A stretch of 40,894 nucleotides of DNA from an uncultured Acidimicrobiaceae bacterium (lineage in GTDB: Bacteria > Actinomycetota > Acidimicrobiia > Acidimicrobiales > SZUA-35): positions 1-40,894 of the forward strand of contig CAMYLA010000068.1 in NCBI GenBank assembly GCA_947259095.1. The letters are read 5' to 3'. Each line of letters begins with the position of its first letter. Positions within the stretch are counted from its first letter, which is position 1. Below are positions 23,588-30,800 of the stretch, piece by piece. Made by a program: the position numbers and the translations under genes. Under the pieces are notes generated by a model, which had not been told where the DNA came from, ran no database searches, and saw nothing but the letters and a program-made list of their open reading frames with translations.

Positions 23588-25255
23588 ATGAGTGTGCGGT
23601 CCTCGTCCGATCCCACCGGGTTCGACAATCTCCGGCTCGGCGACCTGCCCGGCCGGGCCGCCCGTCGCTGGGGCGAGCGCCCGGCGGTGCACTTCGGCCA
23701 ACACACCGAGAACTACGCCGAGTTCGCGGCCAACGTCGATCGGCTGGCAAAAGGGCTGATGGCCATCGGGGTGGCGTCCGGTGATCATGTCGCGGTGTGG
23801 ATGACCAATCGACCGGCCTGGCTGCACCTGCTCTATGCCGTCCCCAGGATCGGGGCCTGCCTGGTGCCGCTCAACACCCGGTACCGGTCAGACGACATGG
23901 CATACACCGTGATCAACTCCGAGAGCCGGGTGCTCGTCACCGTCGATCGTTCCGGGCCGATCGACTATGGCGAGCTGCTGGCCGCGGCCCGCCCCCGGAT
24001 CGAGGGCTCGGGCCGGTTGCAGACGATCGTGACCCTCACCGACCCGTCGAGGGCGGCCGGTGAGCGCTCCACCATCGGCTCGGGCCGGGCCGACGAGCTG
24101 GACTGGGAGGGGTTGCTGGACGCCGGACGGAGCGTGACCGACGCCGACCTGGCCCGGCGGGCGGCGGCCGTCGATCCCGACCAGCTGATGATGCTGGCCT
24201 ACACCTCCGGCACCACCGGGAACCCCAAGGGGGTGATGCACAGCCACCGCCCGGTCCGCAACATGCGGGAGCGGGCCATGCTGCTCGGCCACCAGATGAC
24301 CGACGTCCAGCTCAACTTCCTGCCGCTGTTCCACATCTACTCCCTGTCGGAGGTGGCGGTGATGGCGATGCTGACCGGGGCGGCTCAGGTGCTGTTCGAG
24401 ACGTTCGACCCCCACGAGGTGCTCGATGCCGTTGCCAACCGGGCCGGCACGGTGCTCCACGGCTTCGACAGCCACTGGGGTGATCTGCTGGCGGCTCAGG
24501 CCGAGCGACCTCGGGAGATGTCGTCGCTGCGGATCGGCAGCCTGCCGGCCGGCATGGCCTCCACGGTGCCTATCGCCCGCCAGGTTCAACAGGTGTTCTG
24601 CCCGACCATCAGCGGGTTCGGGATGAGCGAGTGCTGGGCCTTCATCTGCTGCAGCCATCCCTCGCACAGCGAGGAGCAGCGGAGCGAAGCCTCCGGCTAC
24701 CCGATGGACGGCGTCGAGATCGAGATCCGCAATCCCGAAACCGGGGCCGTGCTCGGCCACGACCAGCCGGGGCAGCTGTACATCCGCAACTACACCGTTA
24801 CCAGCGGTTACTGGGCCAACCCCGAAGCCACCGCGGCAGCGCTGGACGATGACGGCTGGTTCGATACCGGCGACATGGCCTCGATCCGGCCCGACGGTCA
24901 TCTGGTGTTCATCGGCCGCTACAAGGACATGCTCAAAGTCGGCGGCGAGAACATGTCGCCGGCCGAGGTCGAGGGGTATCTGCTGGAGATGGCAGGGGTG
25001 GCCGAGGCCGCGGTGGTGGCCTATCCCGATGCCCGCCTGGCCGAGGTGCCGGTGGCCTATGTGGTGAGGACCAAGGACGGTGGCGAGACGTTGCCGACCG
25101 AGGACGATCTGATCGAGCCGCTCCGGGGCAGGATCGCCTCCTACAAGATCCCCCGGGCGGTGCTGTTCGTCGACGAGTTGCCGATGACGCCATCGGGCAA
25201 GGTCCGCAAGGTCGAGCTCCGGGCCAGGGCCATCGACGACCTGGCGGCCACCTAG
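23588..25255 (+). CDS. Acyl-CoA synthetase (AMP-forming)
   Basis: Activates a carboxylic acid to its acyl-CoA through an acyl-AMP intermediate. The 555-residue protein has the P-loop-like YTSGTTGNPKGVMHSH (A3), FGMSECW (A5), DGWFDTGDMASIRPDG (A7), IGRYKDMLKVGGENMSPAEVE (A8) and the catalytic Lys in TPSGKVRK (A10). The substrate is probably a fatty or aromatic acid but cannot be read. It starts 31 bases after the truncated LLM frame and converges on the selenoprotein operon with 14 bases between stops. Confidence 0.94.
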   Translation: MSVRSSSDPTGFDNLRLGDLPGRAARRWGERPAVHFGQHTENYAEFAANVDRLAKGLMAIGVASGDHVAVWMTNRPAWLHLLYAVPRIGACLVPLNTRYRSDDMAYTVINSESRVLVTVDRSGPIDYGELLAAARPRIEGSGRLQTIVTLTDPSRAAGERSTIGSGRADELDWEGLLDAGRSVTDADLARRAAAVDPDQLMMLAYTSGTTGNPKGVMHSHRPVRNMRERAMLLGHQMTDVQLNFLPLFHIYSLSEVAVMAMLTGAAQVLFETFDPHEVLDAVANRAGTVLHGFDSHWGDLLAAQAERPREMSSLRIGSLPAGMASTVPIARQVQQVFCPTISGFGMSECWAFICCSHPSHSEEQRSEASGYPMDGVEIEIRNPETGAVLGHDQPGQLYIRNYTVTSGYWANPEATAAALDDDGWFDTGDMASIRPDGHLVFIGRYKDMLKVGGENMSPAEVEGYLLEMAGVAEAAVVAYPDARLAEVPVAYVVRTKDGGETLPTEDDLIEPLRGRIASYKIPRAVLFVDELPMTPSGKVRKVELRARAIDDLAAT

Positions 25256-25269
25256 ACCACCAGGCCCGA

Positions 25270-25860
25270 TCAGCCCGATCCCAGGGCGGCCACGGCCTCG
25301 ACGAGCTCGTCGACGCTGGGCCGGTCGTCGGGACCCCGACCCCAGAAGCCGTAGGCCAGCGTGCCTTCGGCGTCGATCACGAAGTCACCGCCGAGCTGCA
25401 GTGGGTCCTCGGTGGGGCGGAGCACCCCGGCCGCCTTGGCCAGCCCACCACCGCCGGTCAGCCCACCGGATCGGATGATCTCCAGATAGCGGCGGGCGGC
25501 CTGGAGGCCGTAGACCCGGCCGATGCTGCCCCGGCCCAACCCGAGGGCCCGGTAGGCGCTGCGGTCGGCGTCGATCAGGATGGGGAAGGGCAGGGGGTTG
25601 GTGGCCCGGTAGCCGACGAGGTTCGTCCGATCGGTGAAGGTGATCAACGCCACCTCGGTGCCCGGACCCAGCTCGGTCAATCGGTCGCTGACCGCGACCG
25701 CATGGGCGGCACAGGGCAGTCAATGAATGTGGCGATGGAAGATCAGCACCACGGCGTTGCCCCGCCGATCGGCCAGTCGCCACGGTCGGCCGTCGTCGTC
25801 GACCAGGGAGATGTCGGGCGCCGGGCTGCCGATCAGTGGGCGGGATCCGGTTCGTCTCAC
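25270..25860 (-). CDS. Candidate selenoprotein: AhpC/TSA-like redoxin with in-frame TGA (U47)
   Basis: A thioredoxin-fold peroxiredoxin-like protein. The frame opens with GTG at 25860, overlapping the methyltransferase stop (GTGA), and encodes VRRTGSRPLIGSPAPDISL then NAVVLIFHRHIH. Codon 47 (25720-25722) is TGA. It continues without a break as LPCAAHAVAVSDRLTELGPG and the conserved C-terminal half (FPILIDADRSAYRALGLGRG, GDFVIDAEGTLAYGFWGRG) to residue 196. The TGA occupies the first position of a CxxC redox site (here U-L-P-C50), where the family has Cys. A hairpin 20 bases downstream fits a bacterial SECIS. A gene-finder would truncate it at TTG 25680 and lose the active site. A sequencing error of TGC/TGT to TGA is the main alternative. 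Confidence 0.72.
25682..25700 (-). promoter_or_regulatory. Candidate bacterial SECIS hairpin
   Basis: In the mRNA sense, CGGUCGC-GGUCA-GCGACCG: a perfect 7-bp stem with a 5-base loop beginning GGU. The loop starts about 26 bases after the UGA at 25720-25722, inside the coding region. Bacterial SECIS elements are small coding-region hairpins just downstream of UGA with a G (usually GU) at the top of the loop. A second possible fold pairs UGACUGC at the UGA with GCGGUCA. Confidence 0.55.
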
Positions 25861-26507
25861 CGGCCGGTCCCGTCCTCCGGCCCGGGATCCGGCGTTGCGA
25901 TCACCTGAACGACCGAACCGTCACCGGTGTGGCCCGGCCCCTCGATCACCGGCCGTACGGTCTCTCGGCCCTCGGTGATCGTCATCCCGGTCAGTTCCCG
26001 ACCCAGACCGTCGAGGGTCATCGTCAGCTCCGGGACCGGAGGGCCGCCGGTTCCCCTGCCGATCTGGTCCGGCGTATAGGCCTCGAGGATGAGCCGGCCT
26101 GCCGGTCGCAACGCCTCGGCGATCGCCCCGTGGACCCGGGCCCGGGTCGGGGGCGGGGTGTGGGCGAAGACCGACACGATCAGATCCCAACGCTCCCGGC
26201 CGAGGTCGAACTGGGCCAGATCGGCCACGATGGTCGTCAGGGCCACGCCTCGTTCGGCGGCCAGGCGGTCCGCTTTTGCCATGCCGGCCTCGGTGAGATC
26301 GACCGAGGTGACCCGGTGGCCCAGCGATGCCAGGTACACGCCGTTGCGACCCTCGCCGTCGGCCAGGCACAGCACATCGCCGGCCGGGGTTCCTTCGATC
26401 GAGTGGCGCAGGAAGTCGTTCGGCTCGACGCCGTAGACGTACTCCTCGGTGGCCCCGTACCGGGCGTTCCACCGCTCCCTGGCCGAGGTCTCGGGCTGGT
26501 CACCCAT
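25857..26507 (-). CDS. Class I SAM methyltransferase, TehB/thiol-methyltransferase-like
   Basis: A 216-residue methyltransferase starting MGDQPETSARERWNARYG. Its motif I is VLCLADGEGRNGVYLASLGH, the ADGEGRN form typical of TehB-like and related enzymes that methylate chalcogen compounds or thiols. Post-I VTSVDLTEAGMAKADRLA and motif III LRPAGRLILEAYTPDQ follow. It overlaps the rhodanese gene upstream by 8 bases and the redoxin downstream by 3 bases, giving a tightly coupled three-gene operon. The substrate may be a thiol, selenide or tellurium species; this is inferred from motif and context. Confidence 0.87.
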   Translation of the reverse strand: MGDQPETSARERWNARYGATEEYVYGVEPNDFLRHSIEGTPAGDVLCLADGEGRNGVYLASLGHRVTSVDLTEAGMAKADRLAAERGVALTTIVADLAQFDLGRERWDLIVSVFAHTPPPTRARVHGAIAEALRPAGRLILEAYTPDQIGRGTGGPPVPELTMTLDGLGRELTGMTITEGRETVRPVIEGPGHTGDGSVVQVIATPDPGPEDGTGR

Positions 26508-27015
26508 CGGTCACCACCGGGAGCCCATCGGCCGACCAGGCGACGATGCCGCCATCGACGTCGGCAACGTCGGCGAAGCCGAGCCCCTCCAGGATGGCCG
26601 CGGTCTGACCGCTGCGGCTTCCGGACCGGCAGTACAGCAGGTACGGCACGTCCGGATCGAGCTCGGCCAACCGGTCGGCGAAGTCCGGCTCGTAGAAGTC
26701 GATCATGACCGCCCCCGCGAGGTGGCCCTCGCCGAATTCCTCCGGCGTTCGCACATCGAGGACCACCAGATCTTCCGGTGGTTCGGCCTGGATGGTCGCC
26801 CCTTCGGTCGGCGAGACCAGCCGGACACCGGCGGGGTCCTGGCTGTCGGCCGGAGCGGCGCTCCCATTGTCGGGGGTGACGGACTCGGCGGGCCCATTAC
26901 TTTCCTCTGCATCGTTCGAGGTGCCGTTGCCGCACGCCACAGCCAAAACGAGGAGTGCGGCAAGCGCCGGTACCAGGATCGACTTCGACAGGACGGCGGA
27001 GCGACTGGGGATCAT
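26500..27015 (-). CDS. Rhodanese-domain lipoprotein
   Basis: A 171-residue exported sulfurtransferase-like protein. The N-terminus is a lipoprotein signal (SILVPALAALLVLAVACG, Cys28). A Ser/Asn/Asp-rich linker follows to about residue 65, then a rhodanese domain with VVLDVRTPEEFGEGHLAGA and the active-site loop LLYCRSGSRSGQTA. It would handle sulfane sulfur outside the membrane. It heads the operon with the methyltransferase and candidate selenoprotein, and is divergent from the gntR gene, sharing a 228-base control region with it. Confidence 0.92.
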   Translation of the reverse strand: MIPSRSAVLSKSILVPALAALLVLAVACGNGTSNDAEESNGPAESVTPDNGSAAPADSQDPAGVRLVSPTEGATIQAEPPEDLVVLDVRTPEEFGEGHLAGAVMIDFYEPDFADRLAELDPDVPYLLYCRSGSRSGQTAAILEGLGFADVADVDGGIVAWSADGLPVVTDG

Positions 27016-27111
27016 CGACCCGATCCTAGCCTCCCTGTCCAGCCATTTGTACGGATAAGCGTAGCTTTGGTTGGATGTTGGCTCGATATGGCTGGATCTC
27101 TGCTCAGCCGA

Positions 27112-27126
27112 ATGTACGCGTTACAT
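27112..27126. promoter_or_regulatory. Inverted-repeat operator between rhodanese operon and gntR
   Basis: ATGTA-CGCGT-TACAT, a perfect 5-bp inverted repeat in the shared control region. Related half-sites lie nearby at 27046-27053 (TTGTACGG) and 27149-27161 (TTGTGCGGATGTA). The flank CCGAATGTAC is the reverse of GTACATTCGG found at the 37951 promoter. It suits autoregulation by the GntR protein. Confidence 0.6.
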
Positions 27127-27243
27127 AGCTTCTTCTACGAGATGGACTATTGTGCGGATGTATGGGGACGGGTGGAGACGGCCCGGCCCGACCGGGCGAT
27201 GACCTGCAACCCGGCCCGGACCAGCCGACGTGATGGGAGTCTG

Positions 27244-27999
27244 ATGAAGTCGCTTGATCGAACGAGCCCGATGCCGCTGTGGGCCCAGCTGGAGGCCGAG
27301 CTCAAGCATCGACTCGACGCCGGCGAGTTTCACGACGGCATCTTTCCCACCGATCTCGAGCTCACCGAGGCCTACCAGGTCAGTCGCCACACCGTACGGG
27401 AAGCCATCCGCCATCTCAACAAGTCCGGGCTGTTGAAGCGGGAGCGGGGTCGGGGCACGGTTGTCAATCGGGCCGAGTTCGAGCAGTCGCTCGGCACGTT
27501 GTACAGCTTGTTCCAGACCATCGAGTCCAGCGGCGTCGAGCAGACCAGCGAGGTGTTGGAGCTGGGGATCGTGCAGGACCTGGCCGCGGCCACCCAACTC
27601 GGTCTTGCCGAAGGCACCGACTTGGTGCTGCTGTCCCGGCTTCGGCTGGCCAGTGGTGCGCCATTGGCCATCGACCGGGCCTGGTTGCCGAGCAGCATCG
27701 CCAAGCCGTTGCTCGATGTCGACTGGTCCCACACCGCGCTCTACGACGAGCTTCGTCGCATCGGCGCCCCGGTGCCGACCCAGGGCTGGGAACGGTTGAC
27801 CCCGACCATCCCCGCTGCAGCCGACCGGGCCAAGCTCGGACTCAAGAAGACCGAGGCTGCGTTCTACCTCGAGCGTCTCGGTCTGCGGGACGGCGTGCCG
27901 GTGGAGTGGCGGACCACCATCATCCGGGGCGACCGCTACCGGTTCGTCACCGACTGGTCGGCCGGATCGGCCACCGCCCTGCGGCCCAGCGCCCGCTGA
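27244..27999 (+). CDS. GntR-family regulator with UTRA ligand domain
   Basis: DNA-binding repressor or activator of the HutC subfamily. The 251-residue protein starts at the ATG at 27244 behind GGGAG; an open frame reaching back to 26449 is an artefact antisense to the rhodanese operon. Residues 1-72 are the winged helix (PLWAQLEAELKHRLDAGEF, FPTDLELTEAYQVSRHTVREAIRHL, GLLKRERGRGTVV). Residues 90-245 are the UTRA domain (VLELGIVQDLAAATQLGLAEGTDLVLLSRLRLASGAPLAIDRAWLP, ending YRFVTDW). Similar palindromes at its own and three downstream promoters suggest that it controls the sulfur cluster. The ligand is unknown. Confidence 0.93.
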   Translation: MKSLDRTSPMPLWAQLEAELKHRLDAGEFHDGIFPTDLELTEAYQVSRHTVREAIRHLNKSGLLKRERGRGTVVNRAEFEQSLGTLYSLFQTIESSGVEQTSEVLELGIVQDLAAATQLGLAEGTDLVLLSRLRLASGAPLAIDRAWLPSSIAKPLLDVDWSHTALYDELRRIGAPVPTQGWERLTPTIPAAADRAKLGLKKTEAAFYLERLGLRDGVPVEWRTTIIRGDRYRFVTDWSAGSATALRPSAR

Positions 28000-28125
28000 T
28001 CGGTCGGGCCGTCCGCCGCCGACCGGCGTTCGCTCCTCGGGCCGTCGGCGGAGCGGTCGATCGACGGGAACAGAACCGAGCTGCGACACACGGGCCGATG
28101 GCCGTTGGGCCACTACAGTGGCGGG

Positions 28126-29046
28126 ATGGTTTCGAGGCGGCTGAAGGCTGCAGGGCCCGATGCCGCTCGATCCCTCGACCGGCTGCGAACGTATGCCGTC
28201 GACGCCGTTGGAGCGCTCGGAGAGGCGGCATCCCAGTTCCTCCGTGGTCGAGGTCGTCGATTGAGTGGGGGTCTGGCCTACTACGCGATCTTCGCCCTGG
28301 TCCCGACCCTGTTCCTCTCGGTTGCGATTGCGGCCGCATTCGTCGGCCGGGACGCGGCCACCGGTGAGCTCGAGGAGCAACTCGCCGATGTTCTCGGTCC
28401 GGAGATCGCCGACCAGCTGGGGTCGGCGGTTGCCACCCTCTGGCAGAGCACCGACGCCTCGAATTTCGCATTGTTCAGCGTCGTTCTCGTCATCTTCTCC
28501 GCATCGGTGCTGTTCGTTGCCTGGCGCGACATCGTCGACTTCATCTGGGAGGTGCCGTACCAGCCGACCTTCGAAACCACACTGCGGTCGAGGGTCTTCG
28601 CCGGGCTGGTGCCGGTCGCAGCCGGTTTGCTGTTGACGGCAACGCTCCTGTTCCAGGCGGCAATGGGGGTCGCGGAGCAGCTCGTGGACTCGGCGGTGCT
28701 CAACGCGACCCTGCGAACGGTCGGCACCATCGTGCCGTTCGTGACATCCATCGTGGCGGTGACCCTTCTGTACCGATACTCGTCGCGCCAGGAGCGACCG
28801 CCGTGGCAACGGGCCCTGCCGGCTGCGGTCCTGGTGGTCGTCGTGCTCGCCATCGGCTCGTGGGGCTACGGGCTCTACCTGCGCTTCGTCGGATCGAAGA
28901 GCTTCACCGGCGCCGCCAGCAGTGCGTTCCTGGGGTTGGTGGTGATCTACTACGCGGCCCAGATTCTGCTGTTCGGCATCGAGCTGGTGAAGGTCCTGAC
29001 CGAGCGGGACGGCGCCGAGGCGGGTGAGGAGGCCGTCCGATCGTGA
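28126..29046 (+). CDS. YihY/BrkB-family membrane protein
   Basis: Multi-pass inner-membrane protein of unknown function, once misnamed RNase BN. It has 306 residues from the ATG at 28126, with a TACAGT box 6 bases before it (leaderless transcript likely). About six helices are visible, and the family motif GGLAYYAIFALVPTLFL lies near residue 53. The C-terminus is GIELVKVL followed by an acidic tail. It lies between gntR and the iron-sulfur/NrfD gene but has its own promoter, so a sulfur role is not implied. Confidence 0.9.
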   Translation: MVSRRLKAAGPDAARSLDRLRTYAVDAVGALGEAASQFLRGRGRRLSGGLAYYAIFALVPTLFLSVAIAAAFVGRDAATGELEEQLADVLGPEIADQLGSAVATLWQSTDASNFALFSVVLVIFSASVLFVAWRDIVDFIWEVPYQPTFETTLRSRVFAGLVPVAAGLLLTATLLFQAAMGVAEQLVDSAVLNATLRTVGTIVPFVTSIVAVTLLYRYSSRQERPPWQRALPAAVLVVVVLAIGSWGYGLYLRFVGSKSFTGAASSAFLGLVVIYYAAQILLFGIELVKVLTERDGAEAGEEAVRS

Positions 29047-29062
29047 TTCTCTCACCCACCGC

Positions 29063-29115
29063 TTGACCGCGTGACCGAAAGACCGTACATTTTCGACAGT
29101 GGTTTCGTGATGTAC
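29063..29115 (+). promoter_or_regulatory. Promoter P1 with ATGTAC/GTACAT sites (iron-sulfur/NrfD operon)
   Basis: TTGACC at 29063-29068, a 17-base spacer and TACATT at 29086-29091. GTACAT (29085-29090) overlaps the -10 box, and ATGTAC (29110-29115) lies in the leader, forming an inverted pair. A strong AAGAGGAG ribosome site follows at 29116-29123. Confidence 0.65.
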
Positions 29116-29128
29116 AAGAGGAGTTGAC

Positions 29129-30694
29129 GTGACGCGGCTCGGGTTTTTACTGGACAGCGATAGTTGTATTGGTTGTCACGCCTGCACGGTGGCCTGCAAG
29201 AGTGAGCACGACGTGCCGCTGGGGGTCAACCGGACCTGGGTCAAGTACATAGAGACCGGCACCTTCCCAGACGTCGCCCGCAAGTTCAACGTCATGCGAT
29301 GCAACCAGTGTGATGACGCACCGTGCATGACGATCTGCCCCACCTCGGCGCTGTTCCGGGCCGACAACGGTGTTGTCGATTTCCAGGACGACGACTGCAT
29401 CGGCTGCAAGTCGTGCATGAACGCCTGCCCCTACGACGCCCTCTACATCAACCCCGAGACCAACACCGCCCACAAGTGCAACATGTGCAACCACCGCATC
29501 GAGGTGGGGCTGGAACCCTCGTGCCAGATCGTCTGCCCCACCGAGGCCATCATCATCGGCGACCTCGACGACCCGGCCAGCGAGATCAGCCGGATCGTGG
29601 CCCGCGACGACGTTGCGGTTCGGGCCCCGGAGCAGAACACAAAACCCAAGGTCTACTACCGCGGTGCCGATCAGGCCTCGCTCGATCCGACCAGGACCGC
29701 CATCGCCAACGACGGCATGATCTGGGCCGACACCCTGACCGGCGGCTCAAACGGCGGTTCCGGCGCCCGCCACCCGACGGTGCCGGTGGAGCTGGGTCAC
29801 AAGCCGACCGACGAAGAGGGTGTGGTGGCCAGGACCGCCTACACCACCTCCCACCAGATGACGTGGAAGGAAAAGGTCGCCGGCTATCTGGTCACCAAGG
29901 CCATCGCCGCCGGTGTGATGCTGGTGGCGGCCCTGATGGTGCTGATGGGCCACAGCGACCAACAGGCCGCGGTCGGGGTGGTCCCGCCGATGGTGGCCGG
30001 GGTGTTCCTGGCCGTGACCGGGGTGCTGTTGATCGCCGACCTGAAACAGCCCGGTCGATTCCACTATCTCATCACCAAGGGCAATTGGTCGTCGTGGCTG
30101 GTGAAGGGGGCCTACGTGCTGATGGCCTTCGCTGCGGTCTGTGCGCTGTGGTTCCTCGGTGGGGTCGCAGACTCGGCCGGGTTGCTGGAGATCCTGGCAA
30201 TCCCCGCAGTGCTCGGTGCGGCCGGGACCGCCGGCTACACCGCCTACCTGTTCGCCCAGTGCGAGGGTCGGGATCTGTGGCAGACGCCGTTGCTACTGCC
30301 GGTGCTGCTGGCCCAGGCCGTCACCGCCGGTGGGGCCGCGTACGCCATCCTCGACCTGTTCCTGACCATCCCCGAGGTCGATGCCATTCGCTGGGTGCTG
30401 CTGGCCGGGGTGGGAACCACCGCGGCGCTGATCGCCATCGAGCTCTCGTCCCACGGCAGCCGCCACGTCGAGTTGGCCATCGAGGCCATGACCAGGGGCA
30501 AGTACAAGGATCAGTTCTGGTGGGGCGGCGTGGTGCTGGGGCTGGTGGTTCCGGCACTGCTGGTGATCGCCGCCCTGGCCTTCGGGATCGACAACCCCAT
30601 CCTGGTGGCGCTGGCCGGGCTGTCGGCCCTGGTCGGTATGTTCGCCTACGAGGACGCCTTCGTCCGGGCCGGCCAGGCCGTGCCGCTTTCATGA
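29129..30694 (+). CDS. Fused four-cluster ferredoxin and NrfD-type membrane subunit (SoeB-SoeC / PsrB-PsrC-like)
   Basis: Electron-transfer partner of the downstream molybdoenzyme, joining its FeS chain to the quinone pool. The 521-residue protein starts at GTG. Residues 1-140 hold four 4-Cys motifs: C13/16/19/23, C58/61/66/70, C90/93/96/100 and C117/120/132/136. A linker of about 100 residues follows. From about 250 to 515 there are eight hydrophobic helices of the NrfD type (LVTKAIAAGVMLVAALMVLMG, ADLKQPGRFHYLI). Normally these are two proteins (PsrB/SoeB and PsrC/SoeC), so this is a fusion. There is no signal peptide, so the ferredoxin part faces the cytoplasm. Confidence 0.92.
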   Translation: MTRLGFLLDSDSCIGCHACTVACKSEHDVPLGVNRTWVKYIETGTFPDVARKFNVMRCNQCDDAPCMTICPTSALFRADNGVVDFQDDDCIGCKSCMNACPYDALYINPETNTAHKCNMCNHRIEVGLEPSCQIVCPTEAIIIGDLDDPASEISRIVARDDVAVRAPEQNTKPKVYYRGADQASLDPTRTAIANDGMIWADTLTGGSNGGSGARHPTVPVELGHKPTDEEGVVARTAYTTSHQMTWKEKVAGYLVTKAIAAGVMLVAALMVLMGHSDQQAAVGVVPPMVAGVFLAVTGVLLIADLKQPGRFHYLITKGNWSSWLVKGAYVLMAFAAVCALWFLGGVADSAGLLEILAIPAVLGAAGTAGYTAYLFAQCEGRDLWQTPLLLPVLLAQAVTAGGAAYAILDLFLTIPEVDAIRWVLLAGVGTTAALIAIELSSHGSRHVELAIEAMTRGKYKDQFWWGGVVLGLVVPALLVIAALAFGIDNPILVALAGLSALVGMFAYEDAFVRAGQAVPLS

Positions 30695-30800
30695 CCTCCG
30701 CTCGCCTCGGCCTTCGGCCTCCGGGTCGCTTCGGTGTCGCTCCGCCCCACAATCGCAGTTCACATCCCGCAAACGCTCAGCTCCAGTCAGGACCTCCCTC

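Noticed and set aside
25270..25680. 136-residue TTG-started redoxin as the true gene
   Set aside because: It would lack the N-terminal strand and the redox motif, while the upstream frame is family-like through the TGA and is coupled to the preceding gene.
26449..27243. Long N-terminal extension of the GntR gene
   Set aside because: It runs antisense to the rhodanese and methyltransferase genes and through the operators; the ATG at 27244 has a ribosome site and begins the winged helix.
28014..28050. CCGCCGAC/GTCGGCGG inverted repeat after gntR
   Set aside because: No T-run follows and GC-rich repeats of this size are common here; a terminator cannot be supported.
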